A DNA stretch of 62,930 bases from assembly GCA_020354125.1 (NCBI GenBank), contig CP070643.1, positions 3,373,558 through 3,436,487 of the forward strand, read 5' to 3'. Origin of the DNA: Betaproteobacteria bacterium. GTDB lineage: Bacteria > Pseudomonadota > Gammaproteobacteria > Burkholderiales > Eutrophovitaceae. This document shows, piece by piece, positions 1 through 9,315 of the stretch. A program made the position numbers and the translations under genes. Every line of letters starts with the position of its first letter. Positions within the stretch are counted from its first letter, which is position 1. The notes below the pieces were generated by a model, which was not told the origin of the DNA, made no database searches, and saw only the letters and a program-made list of their open reading frames with translations.

Positions 1-793
1 CCGCGACAATCCAGACTCGTGACAGATCAACGATGCTGACGAGCGGCATGCCAGGAGAAACCGCAGCGCCTTCGCGAGCACCGATTTCGGTCACAACACC
101 AGAGGACGGCGCATGCAGTACGACCCGCCTGCGTGCAATCCCGGATTGATCTAGCGCCTCTATTTGCCGCTCACCAAGACCGAGCAGGGACAACCTCTGA
201 CGAGCGGCCGCCACCAGTTCTTCACCGGCAGTCGGCTGTGACAGCAACAACAGGTACTCTTCCTGCGCGGCGAGCAGTTCAGGCGCATAAATCTCGGCCA
301 CCGCCATGCCACGGCGAACCGGGTCCTCCACCGCCCTCAAGTGCAACTTTTCCAACCAACCGGCGGCACGGCTTTGCAACACACTGATACGCCTCTCGTC
401 AGCCTGAACCGTTCCGACGGTATCGACCTTTCTCCAGAACGTCCCGGTCCTTGCAACTGCCGTGCGCACCCCGAGACTCTGCGTCAGAACCGGATCTATT
501 CTTATGGCATCTCCACTCGCACCGTCGTCAGCGTAGACAGGCACGAGGTCCATGTCCATGAAGGGTGACTTCCCCGGTTTATCGAACTTCTGCTGCGGAT
601 ACATCGGGTCATGCCAATAAAGGATGGTTCGCTCAGCGGTTGTTTCCTGCGCCGACGACGCCGACGCCGGCACGGGCGTCGCGTTTGGCTCGCCGCCGTT
701 CTGTCCACCCAACCGATATCCGCCATAGGCGGCCGCCAACACTGCCGCGGCTGCAGCAACAAGAGCCCCGAATCTCTTAACGGGCATGGTCAT
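1..793 (-). CDS. cusB: CusB-type RND efflux periplasmic adaptor (C-terminus outside window)
   Basis: This is the membrane-fusion subunit of a tripartite heavy-metal (copper/silver type) RND efflux pump, linking the inner-membrane pump to the outer-membrane channel. Only the first 264 codons are in the window. An N-terminal anchor or signal occupies about residues 7-26. The heavy-metal-binding domain follows at about 57-87, with the motifs YWHDPMYP and PFMDMDLVPVY typical of CusB-like adaptors. After it come coiled-coil hairpin and lipoyl/barrel-type sequence ending in GMPLVSIVDLSRVWIVA at the edge. The ATG at 793 overlaps the stop of the TolC gene by 4 bp (ATGA); a second in-frame ATG lies at 787. 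The RND pump gene (cusA-like) would be expected beyond position 1. The family assignment is firm; metal specificity is inferred. Confidence 0.88.
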   Translation of the reverse strand, partial: MTMPVKRFGALVAAAAAVLAAAYGGYRLGGQNGGEPNATPVPASASSAQETTAERTILYWHDPMYPQQKFDKPGKSPFMDMDLVPVYADDGASGDAIRIDPVLTQSLGVRTAVARTGTFWRKVDTVGTVQADERRISVLQSRAAGWLEKLHLRAVEDPVRRGMAVAEIYAPELLAAQEEYLLLLSQPTAGEELVAAARQRLSLLGLGERQIEALDQSGIARRRVVLHAPSSGVVTEIGAREGAAVSPGMPLVSIVDLSRVWIVA

Positions 794-2061
794 TCTCCTG
801 TCGCCTCGAAATATTCGAGTTCGACAAGCAATCGCACCACTTCGCCGCGCCGCATCAATGATTCCAATTCGAGATCGAGCAACGCGCGCCGCGCCTCCAG
901 CACGTCGCCAAGTTCGCTCTTGCCACTGCGATAGGAAGCCGTTGCGGCCCGAAGCCTCTTTCTAGCCTCGGGCAGAACGCGCTGCTCGAACAGCCGGGAA
1001 CGCGCGTCGGCACTTTCCCACTGGGCGTGCAGTTGCAACGCGGCAGCGCGCATTTGACGCAACTCGTCCTCGCGCAGCTCGCGTGCCTGCCGTGCCTCGG
1101 CGAGCCTTGCTGCAATGGAACGATTCTGGCGCCTGTCCTGCAGGATCGGCATGTCAATCTGGAATTGCAGCGAAATCATGCTTCCGAACTTTGGCGCCCT
1201 GTGACCGTAAGCGACTTCCATCCTCCAGTCGGGACGAGTCGAGAGGTTGGCAAGTCGCGCTTCGGTTTCCGCGATGCGTGCTTGCACTTGCGCTGCCTCG
1301 AGCCGCGGGTGTGTCGCTACGTCACGTGCTAGCGAATCAGTATTCGCGGGCTGCGGTTTCTCCGGTAATGCGACAGGAAGCGGGGCGGCTGCGCGCTCAC
1401 CGACCCATCGGGCCAGCCGCGCCCGCGCGGCATGCTTCATTCCGAGTTGCGCCTGTTCGCGGTCGCGCAGCAACTCCAGTTCAACGCGCGCGGCAGACAC
1501 CTCGGCCGCATTCGCGCGATTATTGCGAAGCGCAATAACCAGGGATTCGATTTCAATCCGCGCCTCGGCCTGCTGGCGGGCAATCAGCTCGAGCGCACGC
1601 TCGGCGAGCCAGGCTTGAAGCCAGCCTAGCGCGGCATCGCGCCGCAGCCGCAAGCGCGATGCCGCCAGCTCGCTGGCACCGCGTTCACCAACGAGGCTGT
1701 ACACCTCACCGCGCAGCATACGTTTGGACTGTCGAGGGAATGCCTGTACGACGCCGATCATTGCCATCGTCATCGGCTCGGCATCGAGCGAGAAAGCCTC
1801 ATCGCCTTCGATAGGGACATTGAGAAAGCCTAGCTTTAGCTTCGGATCGGGCAGTTCCCGCGCCGCCGCCGCGGCTTCGCCCGCCGCTTCGATGGCGCTG
1901 CGGCGTGCGTTCAGCTGCGGCTGAGCCGTCTCAGCGAGGCGCTGCGCTTCCTCTAGTGTGAGCTCCTGCGCCCTGGGCCCTGCGGCCATGACGAATGCGA
2001 ACATGAAGCCCGCGGTAATACACCAAACCTGCCTGAATTGATATGACGAGTCGTGAAACAT
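790..2061 (-). CDS. TolC-family outer membrane efflux protein of the metal RND pump
   Basis: This 423-residue outer-membrane channel (CusC/CzcC-like) exports the substrate delivered by the downstream adaptor and pump. A signal peptide covers about residues 1-32 (hydrophobic ITAGFMFAFVMAAG, cleavage near RAQ). Mature sequence opens with LTLEEAQRLAE, the usual start of an OEP repeat. It is followed by PDPKLKLGFLNVP and long helical stretches rich in A, R, E and L typical of the periplasmic barrel. There is no lipobox Cys near the cleavage site, unlike E. coli CusC. GGAGG stands 5 nt upstream of the ATG. It overlaps the adaptor by 4 bp, so the two are translationally coupled. Confidence 0.88.
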   Translation of the reverse strand: MFHDSSYQFRQVWCITAGFMFAFVMAAGPRAQELTLEEAQRLAETAQPQLNARRSAIEAAGEAAAAARELPDPKLKLGFLNVPIEGDEAFSLDAEPMTMAMIGVVQAFPRQSKRMLRGEVYSLVGERGASELAASRLRLRRDAALGWLQAWLAERALELIARQQAEARIEIESLVIALRNNRANAAEVSAARVELELLRDREQAQLGMKHAARARLARWVGERAAAPLPVALPEKPQPANTDSLARDVATHPRLEAAQVQARIAETEARLANLSTRPDWRMEVAYGHRAPKFGSMISLQFQIDMPILQDRRQNRSIAARLAEARQARELREDELRQMRAAALQLHAQWESADARSRLFEQRVLPEARKRLRAATASYRSGKSELGDVLEARRALLDLELESLMRRGEVVRLLVELEYFEATGE

Positions 2062-2089
2062 GTAACCTCCGAAAGACGATATCGTGCAG

Positions 2090-2106
2090 CCGCAGCTATG
2101 CTGCGG
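2090..2106 (-). other. small hairpin in the leader of the TolC gene
   Basis: CCGCAGC-TAT-GCTGCGG is a perfect 7-bp stem with a 3-nt loop, lying between the stop of the small secreted protein and the TolC ATG. It has no U-run, so it is not an intrinsic terminator. It may tune expression between the two genes. Its structure is seen directly; its role is unknown. Confidence 0.4.
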
Positions 2107-2127
2107 AGGACTGTTATCTTCCGGGGC

Positions 2128-2493
2128 CTATAGCAGGAACCTGCAGAATTCTAGGGACGGCTCTGGTACGGACCAACTGGGTGGGTCGCCGAAACCGGCA
2201 TCGGCGATCGAAAGACGTGCGTGCACGTGCGGCAGGGTCAGCACGGCCTCGGCCGGCATCGCGGGGACCACAAAATCAGCATAAGCGCTGCTCTGGCTAC
2301 CCAAGGTGCATTGCGCCAGACAGCTCGATTCGTTGTTCATGCTTTCGCAGTCCTGCATCGTCGATCCCGCAACTGCGGCTGCTGCACTTGCGGCAGGGTC
2401 GACGCACGCGTCCCATGCGTATACGGCCTGAGCAAACGCCATCAGTGCCACCAACGCCATGGTGGTCACTTTGCGCGTTTTCACAGCCAGCAT
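2128..2493 (-). CDS. small secreted Cys-containing protein heading the metal efflux operon
   Basis: This protein of 121 residues has no firmly recognised family. It has a clear signal peptide (about residues 7-27, TTMALVALMAFAQAVYA, cleavage near AYA-WD). The mature part is about 95 residues and holds five cysteines, four in the first half (DAC, QDC, SSC, AQC) and one in the C-terminal FCRFLL. It also has HVH and several Met residues, a composition compatible with metal handling in the periplasm. AGAGG precedes the ATG. It is the first gene of the apparent operon, 66 bp ahead of the TolC gene. Small uncharacterised exported proteins are commonly found in this position in cus/czc-like loci; a metal role here is inference. 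Confidence 0.75.
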   Translation of the reverse strand: MLAVKTRKVTTMALVALMAFAQAVYAWDACVDPAASAAAAVAGSTMQDCESMNNESSCLAQCTLGSQSSAYADFVVPAMPAEAVLTLPHVHARLSIADAGFGDPPSWSVPEPSLEFCRFLL

Positions 2494-2547
2494 GTTTCGC
2501 CTCTTCCCTATTTTTTTGCATCTAATCGCCGAATGGTTCCGCTTTCT

Positions 2548-2561
2548 TTGACCAGGATCAA
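2548..2561 (-). promoter_or_regulatory. candidate FNR/ANR box upstream of the metal efflux operon
   Basis: On the minus strand the sequence reads TTGATCCTGGTCAA, matching 9 of the 10 defined bases of the FNR/ANR consensus TTGAT-N4-ATCAA. It lies 55-68 bp before the ATG of the small secreted protein. A weak -10-like TTAGAT sits 22 bp downstream of the box, the spacing expected for a class II FNR promoter. The match could also be chance or another dyad-binding regulator. Confidence 0.4.
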
Positions 2562-2635
2562 GTTCCCGTGCGATCGTACGTATTTAAAGCGGGCGAGCGT
2601 GCTGCGGCCAGCGACGAATGGGTTGCAGCGCCGAC

Positions 2636-5600
2636 TTAGAGTTGCGCCCAGTATTTCTCCAACCGTTTGAACGAAACTGGATAGGGTGTCTTCAGCTGCT
2701 GCGCCCATAGCGACACGCGCAGTTCTTCGAGCATCCAGCGAAAGTCCTCCACTTTCGGATCGCTGACACCGCGCAGGCGATCCTGCTCCACTCGCGTTGT
2801 GTACATCTGCCAAAAGCGCGCCAGTTGCTGATGCCAGTTGGCGTCACGGTCCGAATTCGATGGGAGCTTGTCGAGCCGTATGCCGATCGCCTGCAGATAG
2901 CGCGGAAAATGGCGTAACCGCTCAAACGGCGTGGTGACGACAAATCTCGGTGCCAGCAACAAAGCAAGCTGGTTGCGAATGTCGGCAATGGCACGCGGCC
3001 ATGCTGCAACACGCTCGTCATCCAAACGCGATCGCAGGACAGCATACTGAGCGAGGATGTCCGCTGTCAGGCGGCATATCTCATTCGCAACCTCGACCAG
3101 CCTGACCTTCGCTTTGGCTACGCGCGCCTCAAACGCTTTGCGGTCACGCACCGGCCCTGCATCGTCAGCACCAGTGTCGACGAAGAAGGCGCGATCACAA
3201 GTTGCTTCGATCAGTTCGTCGCGCAAACGATCGCTCACCGAGGCCTTGTCGCCGCGCGAACCCTGGTCTTCGAGCAACAGCGCATAACGCAAAGACATTT
3301 CGGTTAATCCCGGCAGATTGCGCGACAGGTACTTGAACTGCTCGGGCAGCGAAAGGCGTAGCAGACGACGCAATCCAGCGCGGGTTGCCCGTTGCGCCTC
3401 GACTTCGGTGTCAACCAGTGTCAGTGCGACCGAATCGCCGTTATCGACTATTGCCGGGAAACCCACCACTTTGCCGCCCGCGCGTTCGACCTCCATCATC
3501 TCCGGCAACTCGTCAAAATCCCAGCGCCGCAAACCCTTGCGCTCGAACTCCGATGCCGCCGTTTCGGTAAAACTGCGCATTGCCTTCACGCCGAGTTCCT
3601 TACGCAAACTCACCAGATCGCGCCCCATGGCAATCTCTTCGCCTCGATCATCGATGACCCGGAAATTCATGCGCAGATAATTCGGCAACTCAACGGCCTC
3701 GAGCATTTCAGTCGACACCTCAACGCCGGTCTTGCTGTGCAGCGCTTGCACCAGTGCCTGGACCAGCGGCCGCGAGTCCGGCTTGATGGAACCCAGCACT
3801 TTGGTCACGACTTGCGGCACGGGCACGAAGTGTTTGCGCACACCCTTTGGCAGGCCACGAATCAATTCGGTGATCTTGTCTCGCAACAAGCCGGGCACCA
3901 GCCACTCGCAGCGACGTTCATCGATCTGGTTGAGCGCGGCCAGTGGCACCGTCATGGTGACACCGTCCATTACATGGCCTGGCTCGAAGCGGTAGGAAAG
4001 CGGCAACTGATATCCCGCCAGTTCAATGCTGTCGGGATACAGGTCGACGGTGACCTGTTCGGCCGAATGACGCATCAGGTCAGCGCGTTTCAGAAACAAC
4101 AGCTCCGGATTGCCGCGCTCTGCGTCACGCCGCCACTTTTCGAAATCGACCCAAGACCAGATGTCCTGCGGCACACGCTCGTCAAAGAAATCGAACATTG
4201 CCGACTCATCGACCAGCACATCGTGGCGGCGCGACTTGTGTTCCAGCTCGCTGACCTGTTCAATCAGGCGGCGATTGTGCTTGAGGAATGGCGCGCGCGA
4301 ATTGACATCCCCGGCCACCAGTGCTCCACGAATGAAGAATTCACGGGCCACGACCGGATCGACAGGGCCATACAACACCTGGCGGCGCGGCACCACAATC
4401 AATCCGTATACCGTCACCTGCTCAGTCGCCAGGACGTTACCGGCGTCACGCGACCAGCGCGGATCACGATAATTGCTCTTGGCCACGTGAGCACCCAGTT
4501 TCTCGATCCACTGCGCATCCACCTGTGCCACGCATCGCGCAAACAAGCGTGTCGTCTCCGTCAGTTCCGCACCAACCAGCCACTTCGGTTTGCGTTTCTT
4601 GAGACCGGAACCGGGATGCACAACGAACTTGATGCCGCGTGCACCTAGATAGACACCGGCATCATCGGACTTGAAGCCGATGTTGCCGAGCAATCCGGAG
4701 AGCAAGGCGCGATGAATCTCTTCATAGCGCGCCGGCTTCTCGTTCGACCGCCATCCCATGTCGGCGACCATCGCAGCCAGCTGTCCGTGTAGTTCGCGCC
4801 ACTCGCGCAAACGCAGATAAGACAGGAAACGCGCATGGCACTCCTGAACCAGCTTGCGGTTGGACTGCTTGTGGCGGATGGCTTCAGCGAACCAGTTCCA
4901 CATTTCGACATAACCGAGAAAGTCCGAGCGTTCGTCTGCAAAGTCGCTGTGCGCCTGTGTGACGGCGTCTTGTTTGTCAATTGGACGCTCGCGTGGATCC
5001 TGCACCGACAAGCCGGAAGCGATAATCAGAATTTCATTGAGGCAACCAAACTCCTTCGCCGAGACGATCATGCGCGCGATGCGCGGGTCGATCGGCAGTC
5101 TCGCCAGTTGCTTGCCGACGGCAGTCAGCCGTTTCTGCTCGTTGACCGCTGCCAGTTCTAGCAGAAGCTGATAACCGTCGGCAATAGCCTTGGCGGCCGG
5201 AGCATCAACAAACGGAAACTCCGCTACTTCACCGAGCCGCAGTGCTTGCATACGCAGGATGACCGAGGCCAGTGATGAACGCAGGATTTCCGGATCGGTG
5301 AACTCGGCGCGCGCATTGAAATCATCTTCGCTGTAGAGCCGCACACAGACGCCGTTCATGACCCGGCCGCAGCGCCCGGCGCGCTGATTGGCCGAAGCCC
5401 GCGAAATGCGTTCAACCTGCAACATCTCGACCTTGTTGCGAAAACTGTAACGATTGATGCGCGCCAGCCCCGAATCAATCACATAGCGAATGCCCGGCAC
5501 GGTAAGCGAGGTTTCGGCGACATTGGTGGCCAGCACCACGCGCCGTGCTCCGCCAGTCGCAAACACACGCTCCTGTTCCTTCGCCGACAAGCGCGAATAC

Positions 5601-6586
5601 AGCGGCAGAATCTCCCAGCGCCCCGATCGATGTGTGTGAGAAGGGTGTTTGCGCAGCGCTTCGGCGCACTCCCGTATTTCGCGCTCTCCCGGCAGGAATA
5701 CCAGCACGTCGCCACTGGCGCCGCTCGCTGCCACTTCATCGAGCGCGTTCACCACAGCCTCAGGCAGGTCGATATCGTGCGCATCCTCATCATCTTCGTC
5801 GAACGGCCGATAGATCACTTCAACCGGATATAACCGCCCCGAGACCTCGATGACAGGCGCTTTATCGAAGTGCCTGGAAAACTTCTCTGCATCGATCGTG
5901 GCAGAAGTGATAATCAGCTTCAGCTCGGGACGCTTTGGAAGCAATTGCTTGATATAGCCGAGCAGAAAATCGACATTCAGGCTGCGCTCATGAGCCTCAT
6001 CGATAATCAACGTGTCGTAGTTGTTCAGAAAGCGGTCTGACTGCGTTTCGGCAAGCAGAATGCCGTCAGTCATCAGTTTGACCAAATTGTCCGAACTCGA
6101 CTTGTCGGTAAAGCGAACCTGAAACCCGACTGCATCACCCAGCGGCGTACCCAATTCCTGCGAGATGCGATTGGCGACCGAGCGCGCGGCGATGCGCCGC
6201 GGTTGCGTATGGCCGATCTGGCCAAACACGCCGCGACCGAGTTCAAGACAGATCTTTGGTAATTGCGTCGTCTTGCCGGAGCCGGTCTCGCCACAGACGA
6301 TGACAACCTGATTGTCTTCAATCGCGCGCGCGATCTCGTCGCGCTTGGCGCTGACCGGCAACTGTTCCGGATAAGTGATGCGCAGACGCCGCTGCGCGCG
6401 CCGCTCTGCTCGCTCGACCGATTTCTGCGCCGCACTCCGTACTGCCGAGCGCGCGTTCGAGTTACCCGCGTCTTTCAATCGACGGCGCAGGCGGTGGCGG
6501 TCGCGAATCAGACTACGCGCTATGAGGTCCGCAATATCGTCGGCGTCGGACGTCAGGACCTGCTGCAGTGAAGATGGTGCAGACAT
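2636..6586 (-). CDS. hrpA: ATP-dependent RNA helicase HrpA
   Basis: This is a DEAH-box RNA helicase of 1316 residues, the usual length for proteobacterial HrpA. In E. coli HrpA acts on mRNA processing and rescue of collided ribosomes. Visible motifs include Walker A GETGSGKT (99-106), the DEAH box (196-199), SAT (228-230), and motif VI QRAGRCGR (401-408). Helicase-associated and OB-fold regions follow, and then the long C-terminal DUF3418 portion. The last residues FKRLEKYWAQL are typical of the HrpA C-terminus. It appears to be transcribed after the antiporter gene, with a 114-bp gap that holds no gene. Confidence 0.97.
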   Translation of the reverse strand: MSAPSSLQQVLTSDADDIADLIARSLIRDRHRLRRRLKDAGNSNARSAVRSAAQKSVERAERRAQRRLRITYPEQLPVSAKRDEIARAIEDNQVVIVCGETGSGKTTQLPKICLELGRGVFGQIGHTQPRRIAARSVANRISQELGTPLGDAVGFQVRFTDKSSSDNLVKLMTDGILLAETQSDRFLNNYDTLIIDEAHERSLNVDFLLGYIKQLLPKRPELKLIITSATIDAEKFSRHFDKAPVIEVSGRLYPVEVIYRPFDEDDEDAHDIDLPEAVVNALDEVAASGASGDVLVFLPGEREIRECAEALRKHPSHTHRSGRWEILPLYSRLSAKEQERVFATGGARRVVLATNVAETSLTVPGIRYVIDSGLARINRYSFRNKVEMLQVERISRASANQRAGRCGRVMNGVCVRLYSEDDFNARAEFTDPEILRSSLASVILRMQALRLGEVAEFPFVDAPAAKAIADGYQLLLELAAVNEQKRLTAVGKQLARLPIDPRIARMIVSAKEFGCLNEILIIASGLSVQDPRERPIDKQDAVTQAHSDFADERSDFLGYVEMWNWFAEAIRHKQSNRKLVQECHARFLSYLRLREWRELHGQLAAMVADMGWRSNEKPARYEEIHRALLSGLLGNIGFKSDDAGVYLGARGIKFVVHPGSGLKKRKPKWLVGAELTETTRLFARCVAQVDAQWIEKLGAHVAKSNYRDPRWSRDAGNVLATEQVTVYGLIVVPRRQVLYGPVDPVVAREFFIRGALVAGDVNSRAPFLKHNRRLIEQVSELEHKSRRHDVLVDESAMFDFFDERVPQDIWSWVDFEKWRRDAERGNPELLFLKRADLMRHSAEQVTVDLYPDSIELAGYQLPLSYRFEPGHVMDGVTMTVPLAALNQIDERRCEWLVPGLLRDKITELIRGLPKGVRKHFVPVPQVVTKVLGSIKPDSRPLVQALVQALHSKTGVEVSTEMLEAVELPNYLRMNFRVIDDRGEEIAMGRDLVSLRKELGVKAMRSFTETAASEFERKGLRRWDFDELPEMMEVERAGGKVVGFPAIVDNGDSVALTLVDTEVEAQRATRAGLRRLLRLSLPEQFKYLSRNLPGLTEMSLRYALLLEDQGSRGDKASVSDRLRDELIEATCDRAFFVDTGADDAGPVRDRKAFEARVAKAKVRLVEVANEICRLTADILAQYAVLRSRLDDERVAAWPRAIADIRNQLALLLAPRFVVTTPFERLRHFPRYLQAIGIRLDKLPSNSDRDANWHQQLARFWQMYTTRVEQDRLRGVSDPKVEDFRWMLEELRVSLWAQQLKTPYPVSFKRLEKYWAQL

Positions 6587-6700
6587 ACTGAAAGGACGTC
6601 ACAAGTGGAGAATTGTAACCGACGCCTCACTTCCCCGATGCGCCGTTACGACTACCGGGCAGTCGCAGGCAAATTCGCGGCGCAGTTAGTCTTGTGCTTG

Positions 6701-7780
6701 TCAGACCTGCGCCCTTGGTACGGCACGCCACGCCCTTGCCAGCAGCACGGCAACAGTTAACAGTGTCAGCGGCAACACAAAGAACATCATCGTTTCGCTG
6801 AATGGCTCGAGTAGATCGTGCTCGGTCGCCTTCATGACGACGTAAGCCGCATAGCTGAAGTAATAGCCGAGAAAAACGCTCCCTTCCCAGCGGTCGATGC
6901 GGTAGCCGGTGAAGAAGATCGGCAAACAGGCCACCGACACCGCGATCATCACCGGGAAATCGAAGTTCTGTACCGACTGCGCAACGGCGATTCCGGCCGG
7001 CGCCACCAGCGCAGTGGCGCCGAGGACCAACAAGATGTTGTAAATCGAACTGCCGATGGCGTTGCCGACGGCGATATCACGCTCGCCTTTGACCGCGGCA
7101 ACTACGGAGGCCGCGACTTCCGGCAACGACGTACCCGCTGCCACAACGGTCAGGCCGATCACCAACTCGCTAACCCCGAGCTGGCGCGCAAACACCACGG
7201 CCGCATCGACCAGCCAGTTCGCGCCAAGTACCAGCAACAGCAGACCAAGCACAATCAGCGAGACGTTAACCGCCCAATGCTTCGCAACCGAGCCCGGATA
7301 AGCCTCCGCATACTCGGAGATAATCTGCGGGTCTCGTTCCTTGCGTGCTTGCCACACCAGAAAAGACGAATAAGCGACCACGCCCAGGCACAACAGCGTG
7401 CCGTCTATGCGACCGATCTGTCCATCCAACGCCAGCAGCAGCAGCACGATGGAACACCCGATCAGCAAAGGCACATCGATACGCACCAGTTGCTGGGCGA
7501 CAGCCAGCGGCACGATCAGGGCGGACAGGCCGAGAATAAACAGCACGTTGAAGATATTGCTGCCAACCACATTGCCCACCACAATGTCGGCCTGACCGAG
7601 CCATGCCGCCCCGACCCCCACCGCCAGCTCTGGCGAACTGGTGCCGAAAGCAACGACTGTCAATCCGACAATCAGTGGCGAAATGCCGAGCGCCGACGCG
7701 ATGCGCGAAGCACCCCGCACGAGCATCTCTGCACCCGCGGTCAGTGCCGTGATTCCAACGATGAACATCAAGGTTGTCAT
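6701..7780 (-). CDS. calcium/sodium antiporter (CaCA family, YrbG-like)
   Basis: This is an inner-membrane Na+/Ca2+ exchanger-type antiporter of 359 residues with about ten hydrophobic segments. The two inverted alpha-repeats diagnostic of the CaCA family are present: GTSSPE at 46-51 followed by GNVVGSNIFN, and GTSLPE at 216-221 followed by GNAIGSSIYN. The start at 7780 (MTTLMFIVGI) was chosen because the first helix begins there. An ATG at 7858 would add 26 polar residues that do not belong to the fold. It follows the amidase gene by 100 bp and may be expressed on its own or from the same transcript. Confidence 0.93.
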   Translation of the reverse strand: MTTLMFIVGITALTAGAEMLVRGASRIASALGISPLIVGLTVVAFGTSSPELAVGVGAAWLGQADIVVGNVVGSNIFNVLFILGLSALIVPLAVAQQLVRIDVPLLIGCSIVLLLLALDGQIGRIDGTLLCLGVVAYSSFLVWQARKERDPQIISEYAEAYPGSVAKHWAVNVSLIVLGLLLLVLGANWLVDAAVVFARQLGVSELVIGLTVVAAGTSLPEVAASVVAAVKGERDIAVGNAIGSSIYNILLVLGATALVAPAGIAVAQSVQNFDFPVMIAVSVACLPIFFTGYRIDRWEGSVFLGYYFSYAAYVVMKATEHDLLEPFSETMMFFVLPLTLLTVAVLLARAWRAVPRAQV

Positions 7781-7880
7781 AAGCGCTGCCTGAGAACGGA
7801 CAACGGCTCGGAACGCAAGTTTCTCGCCAGTGAAACTCCGCCAGCCAAAATGCGACAACTAGGCAGGGTTGCCCGGCTTC

Positions 7881-9197
7881 CTAAACGAGACCCTTGAACG
7901 GTGAGTGCCGTTCACACCAGGCGGCGGTTGAGAGCAAGTAGTTCTCTTCCTCGACAGCGCCGACCAGCTGCAAACCCAGAGGCATGCCGTTTGGCCCCTT
8001 GCCGGTCGGAATCGTGATGGCCGGCATACCCATCAAGGTCCATATAGAGCAGAAACTGGGATCACCGGTCACCTCCAGTGACGCTGGCGCCTCACCCGCA
8101 GCGGGAGGCGTGATGATTGCCGAGTAGCCACGATCGAGAAATGCCGCAAGGCTGTGCTGTAACTGTGTGCGCAGTTTCAATGCGTCGCGGTAATCGGTGT
8201 CGGCAATGGCCTCACCTTCGTCGAGCGCAACATTGAGGTAGTCGGAGAAGGACTCGCGATACTGCGCTCGCACTTTGTGCGAAACGCGCGCGCCCTCGAA
8301 TAGCATGATCGTGCGATGCACCTTGTGCGCCAAATCGAATTCACCCGGTATCTCGATAATGTCAATCATCGCGCCGGCTTTGCGCAAACGTGCCACGTCC
8401 GCATCAAACTGCGCCCGCTGTTCCGGTTGTGCCAGATGCCAGACCGGCGAGCGCACTGCCGCCAGACGCGGCGCCCCTTTCAACATTGGCGCTTCCGGAG
8501 CGATGCTGCTGCGGCGCGCCGTTAGACTCCAGGCCAGCAGCGCCGCATCAGCGACACTACGGGCAAATACTCCGGGTTGATCGAGCGAAGGAGAAAACGG
8601 CATGATGCCGCGCGTGGAAAGCATGCCCTGGCTCGGTTTGTATCCGACGATGCCGCAGAAAGCCGCCGGCCGCACCACCGAGCCATTGGTCTGAGTACCA
8701 ATCGCAGCAGGGACAAATCCAGCCGCTACTGCGGCCGCCGAACCACTCGAAGAACCGCCCGGCGTATGCCTGGCGTTCCACGGATTAGTCGTCTTTGCCG
8801 CCACCATGAACGCCGCTTCAGTGGTCACAGTCTTACCGAGCATCAGCGCACCGGCTCGCTCGACGCGGACCACCACCTCAGCGGTTTCTTCCGGAACATA
8901 TCCGGCGTACAACCGGCACCCCATTTCGGTCGGAATGCCGGCGGTATAGAAGTTGTCCTTGACGCCGACCGGCACGCCATGCAGGGGATGGGCCGCTTTC
9001 CACGGCGTTGCCGCTGAATCTGCCGTACGCGCAAGCTCCATGGCGCGCTCCCGATCCAGCCATTGCCATGCTTTCACCGTCTGTTCCAGAGAATCGATGC
9101 GCGCGAGCAGGCTCTGCAAGTAGGTGCTTGGCTTGAGCTTCCCGGAGCGGATTCGTTTCGCCGCGTCGTGCAAACCGATTTTGTACGGTTCAGTCAT
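7881..9197 (-). CDS. amidase signature family hydrolase
   Basis: This enzyme of 438 residues belongs to the amidase-signature family, which hydrolyses carboxamides to acid and ammonia. The Ser-cisSer-Lys triad is visible: Lys80 (VGVKDNF), cis-Ser149 (GGSSSGS) and Ser173 (TQTNGS), with the 24-residue Ser-Ser spacing of the family. It resembles GatA in the core, but no gatB or gatC is nearby and the C-terminal half differs. A catabolic amidase is therefore more likely than a tRNA amidotransferase subunit. Its place behind a TRAP transporter and a 2-hydroxyacid dehydrogenase suggests a substrate entering through that transporter, but the substrate cannot be read from the sequence. Confidence 0.88.
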   Translation of the reverse strand: MTEPYKIGLHDAAKRIRSGKLKPSTYLQSLLARIDSLEQTVKAWQWLDRERAMELARTADSAATPWKAAHPLHGVPVGVKDNFYTAGIPTEMGCRLYAGYVPEETAEVVVRVERAGALMLGKTVTTEAAFMVAAKTTNPWNARHTPGGSSSGSAAAVAAGFVPAAIGTQTNGSVVRPAAFCGIVGYKPSQGMLSTRGIMPFSPSLDQPGVFARSVADAALLAWSLTARRSSIAPEAPMLKGAPRLAAVRSPVWHLAQPEQRAQFDADVARLRKAGAMIDIIEIPGEFDLAHKVHRTIMLFEGARVSHKVRAQYRESFSDYLNVALDEGEAIADTDYRDALKLRTQLQHSLAAFLDRGYSAIITPPAAGEAPASLEVTGDPSFCSIWTLMGMPAITIPTGKGPNGMPLGLQLVGAVEEENYLLSTAAWCERHSPFKGLV

Positions 9198-9315
9198 CGC
9201 TGTTCTTTTTCAAGCACATTAACAATTTCTTGCAGGGACACAGCTCGCTTTAGAAACGCGACCCGCTGCGAGTTGCTGTTACATTGGTTTCGCTGCGTCT
9301 TCACAGTGCTGTGCT

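Noticed and set aside
3392..4648. 418-codon open frame on the plus strand inside hrpA
   Set aside because: It is antisense to a clearly conserved helicase, has no ribosome-binding site, and its composition (many His, Gln and Arg) is that of a mirror frame in GC-rich DNA.
7881..9197. Amidase as GatA of the tRNA amidotransferase
   Set aside because: gatB and gatC are absent from the neighbourhood, and the gene sits in a transport/catabolic context; only the shared signature core is GatA-like.
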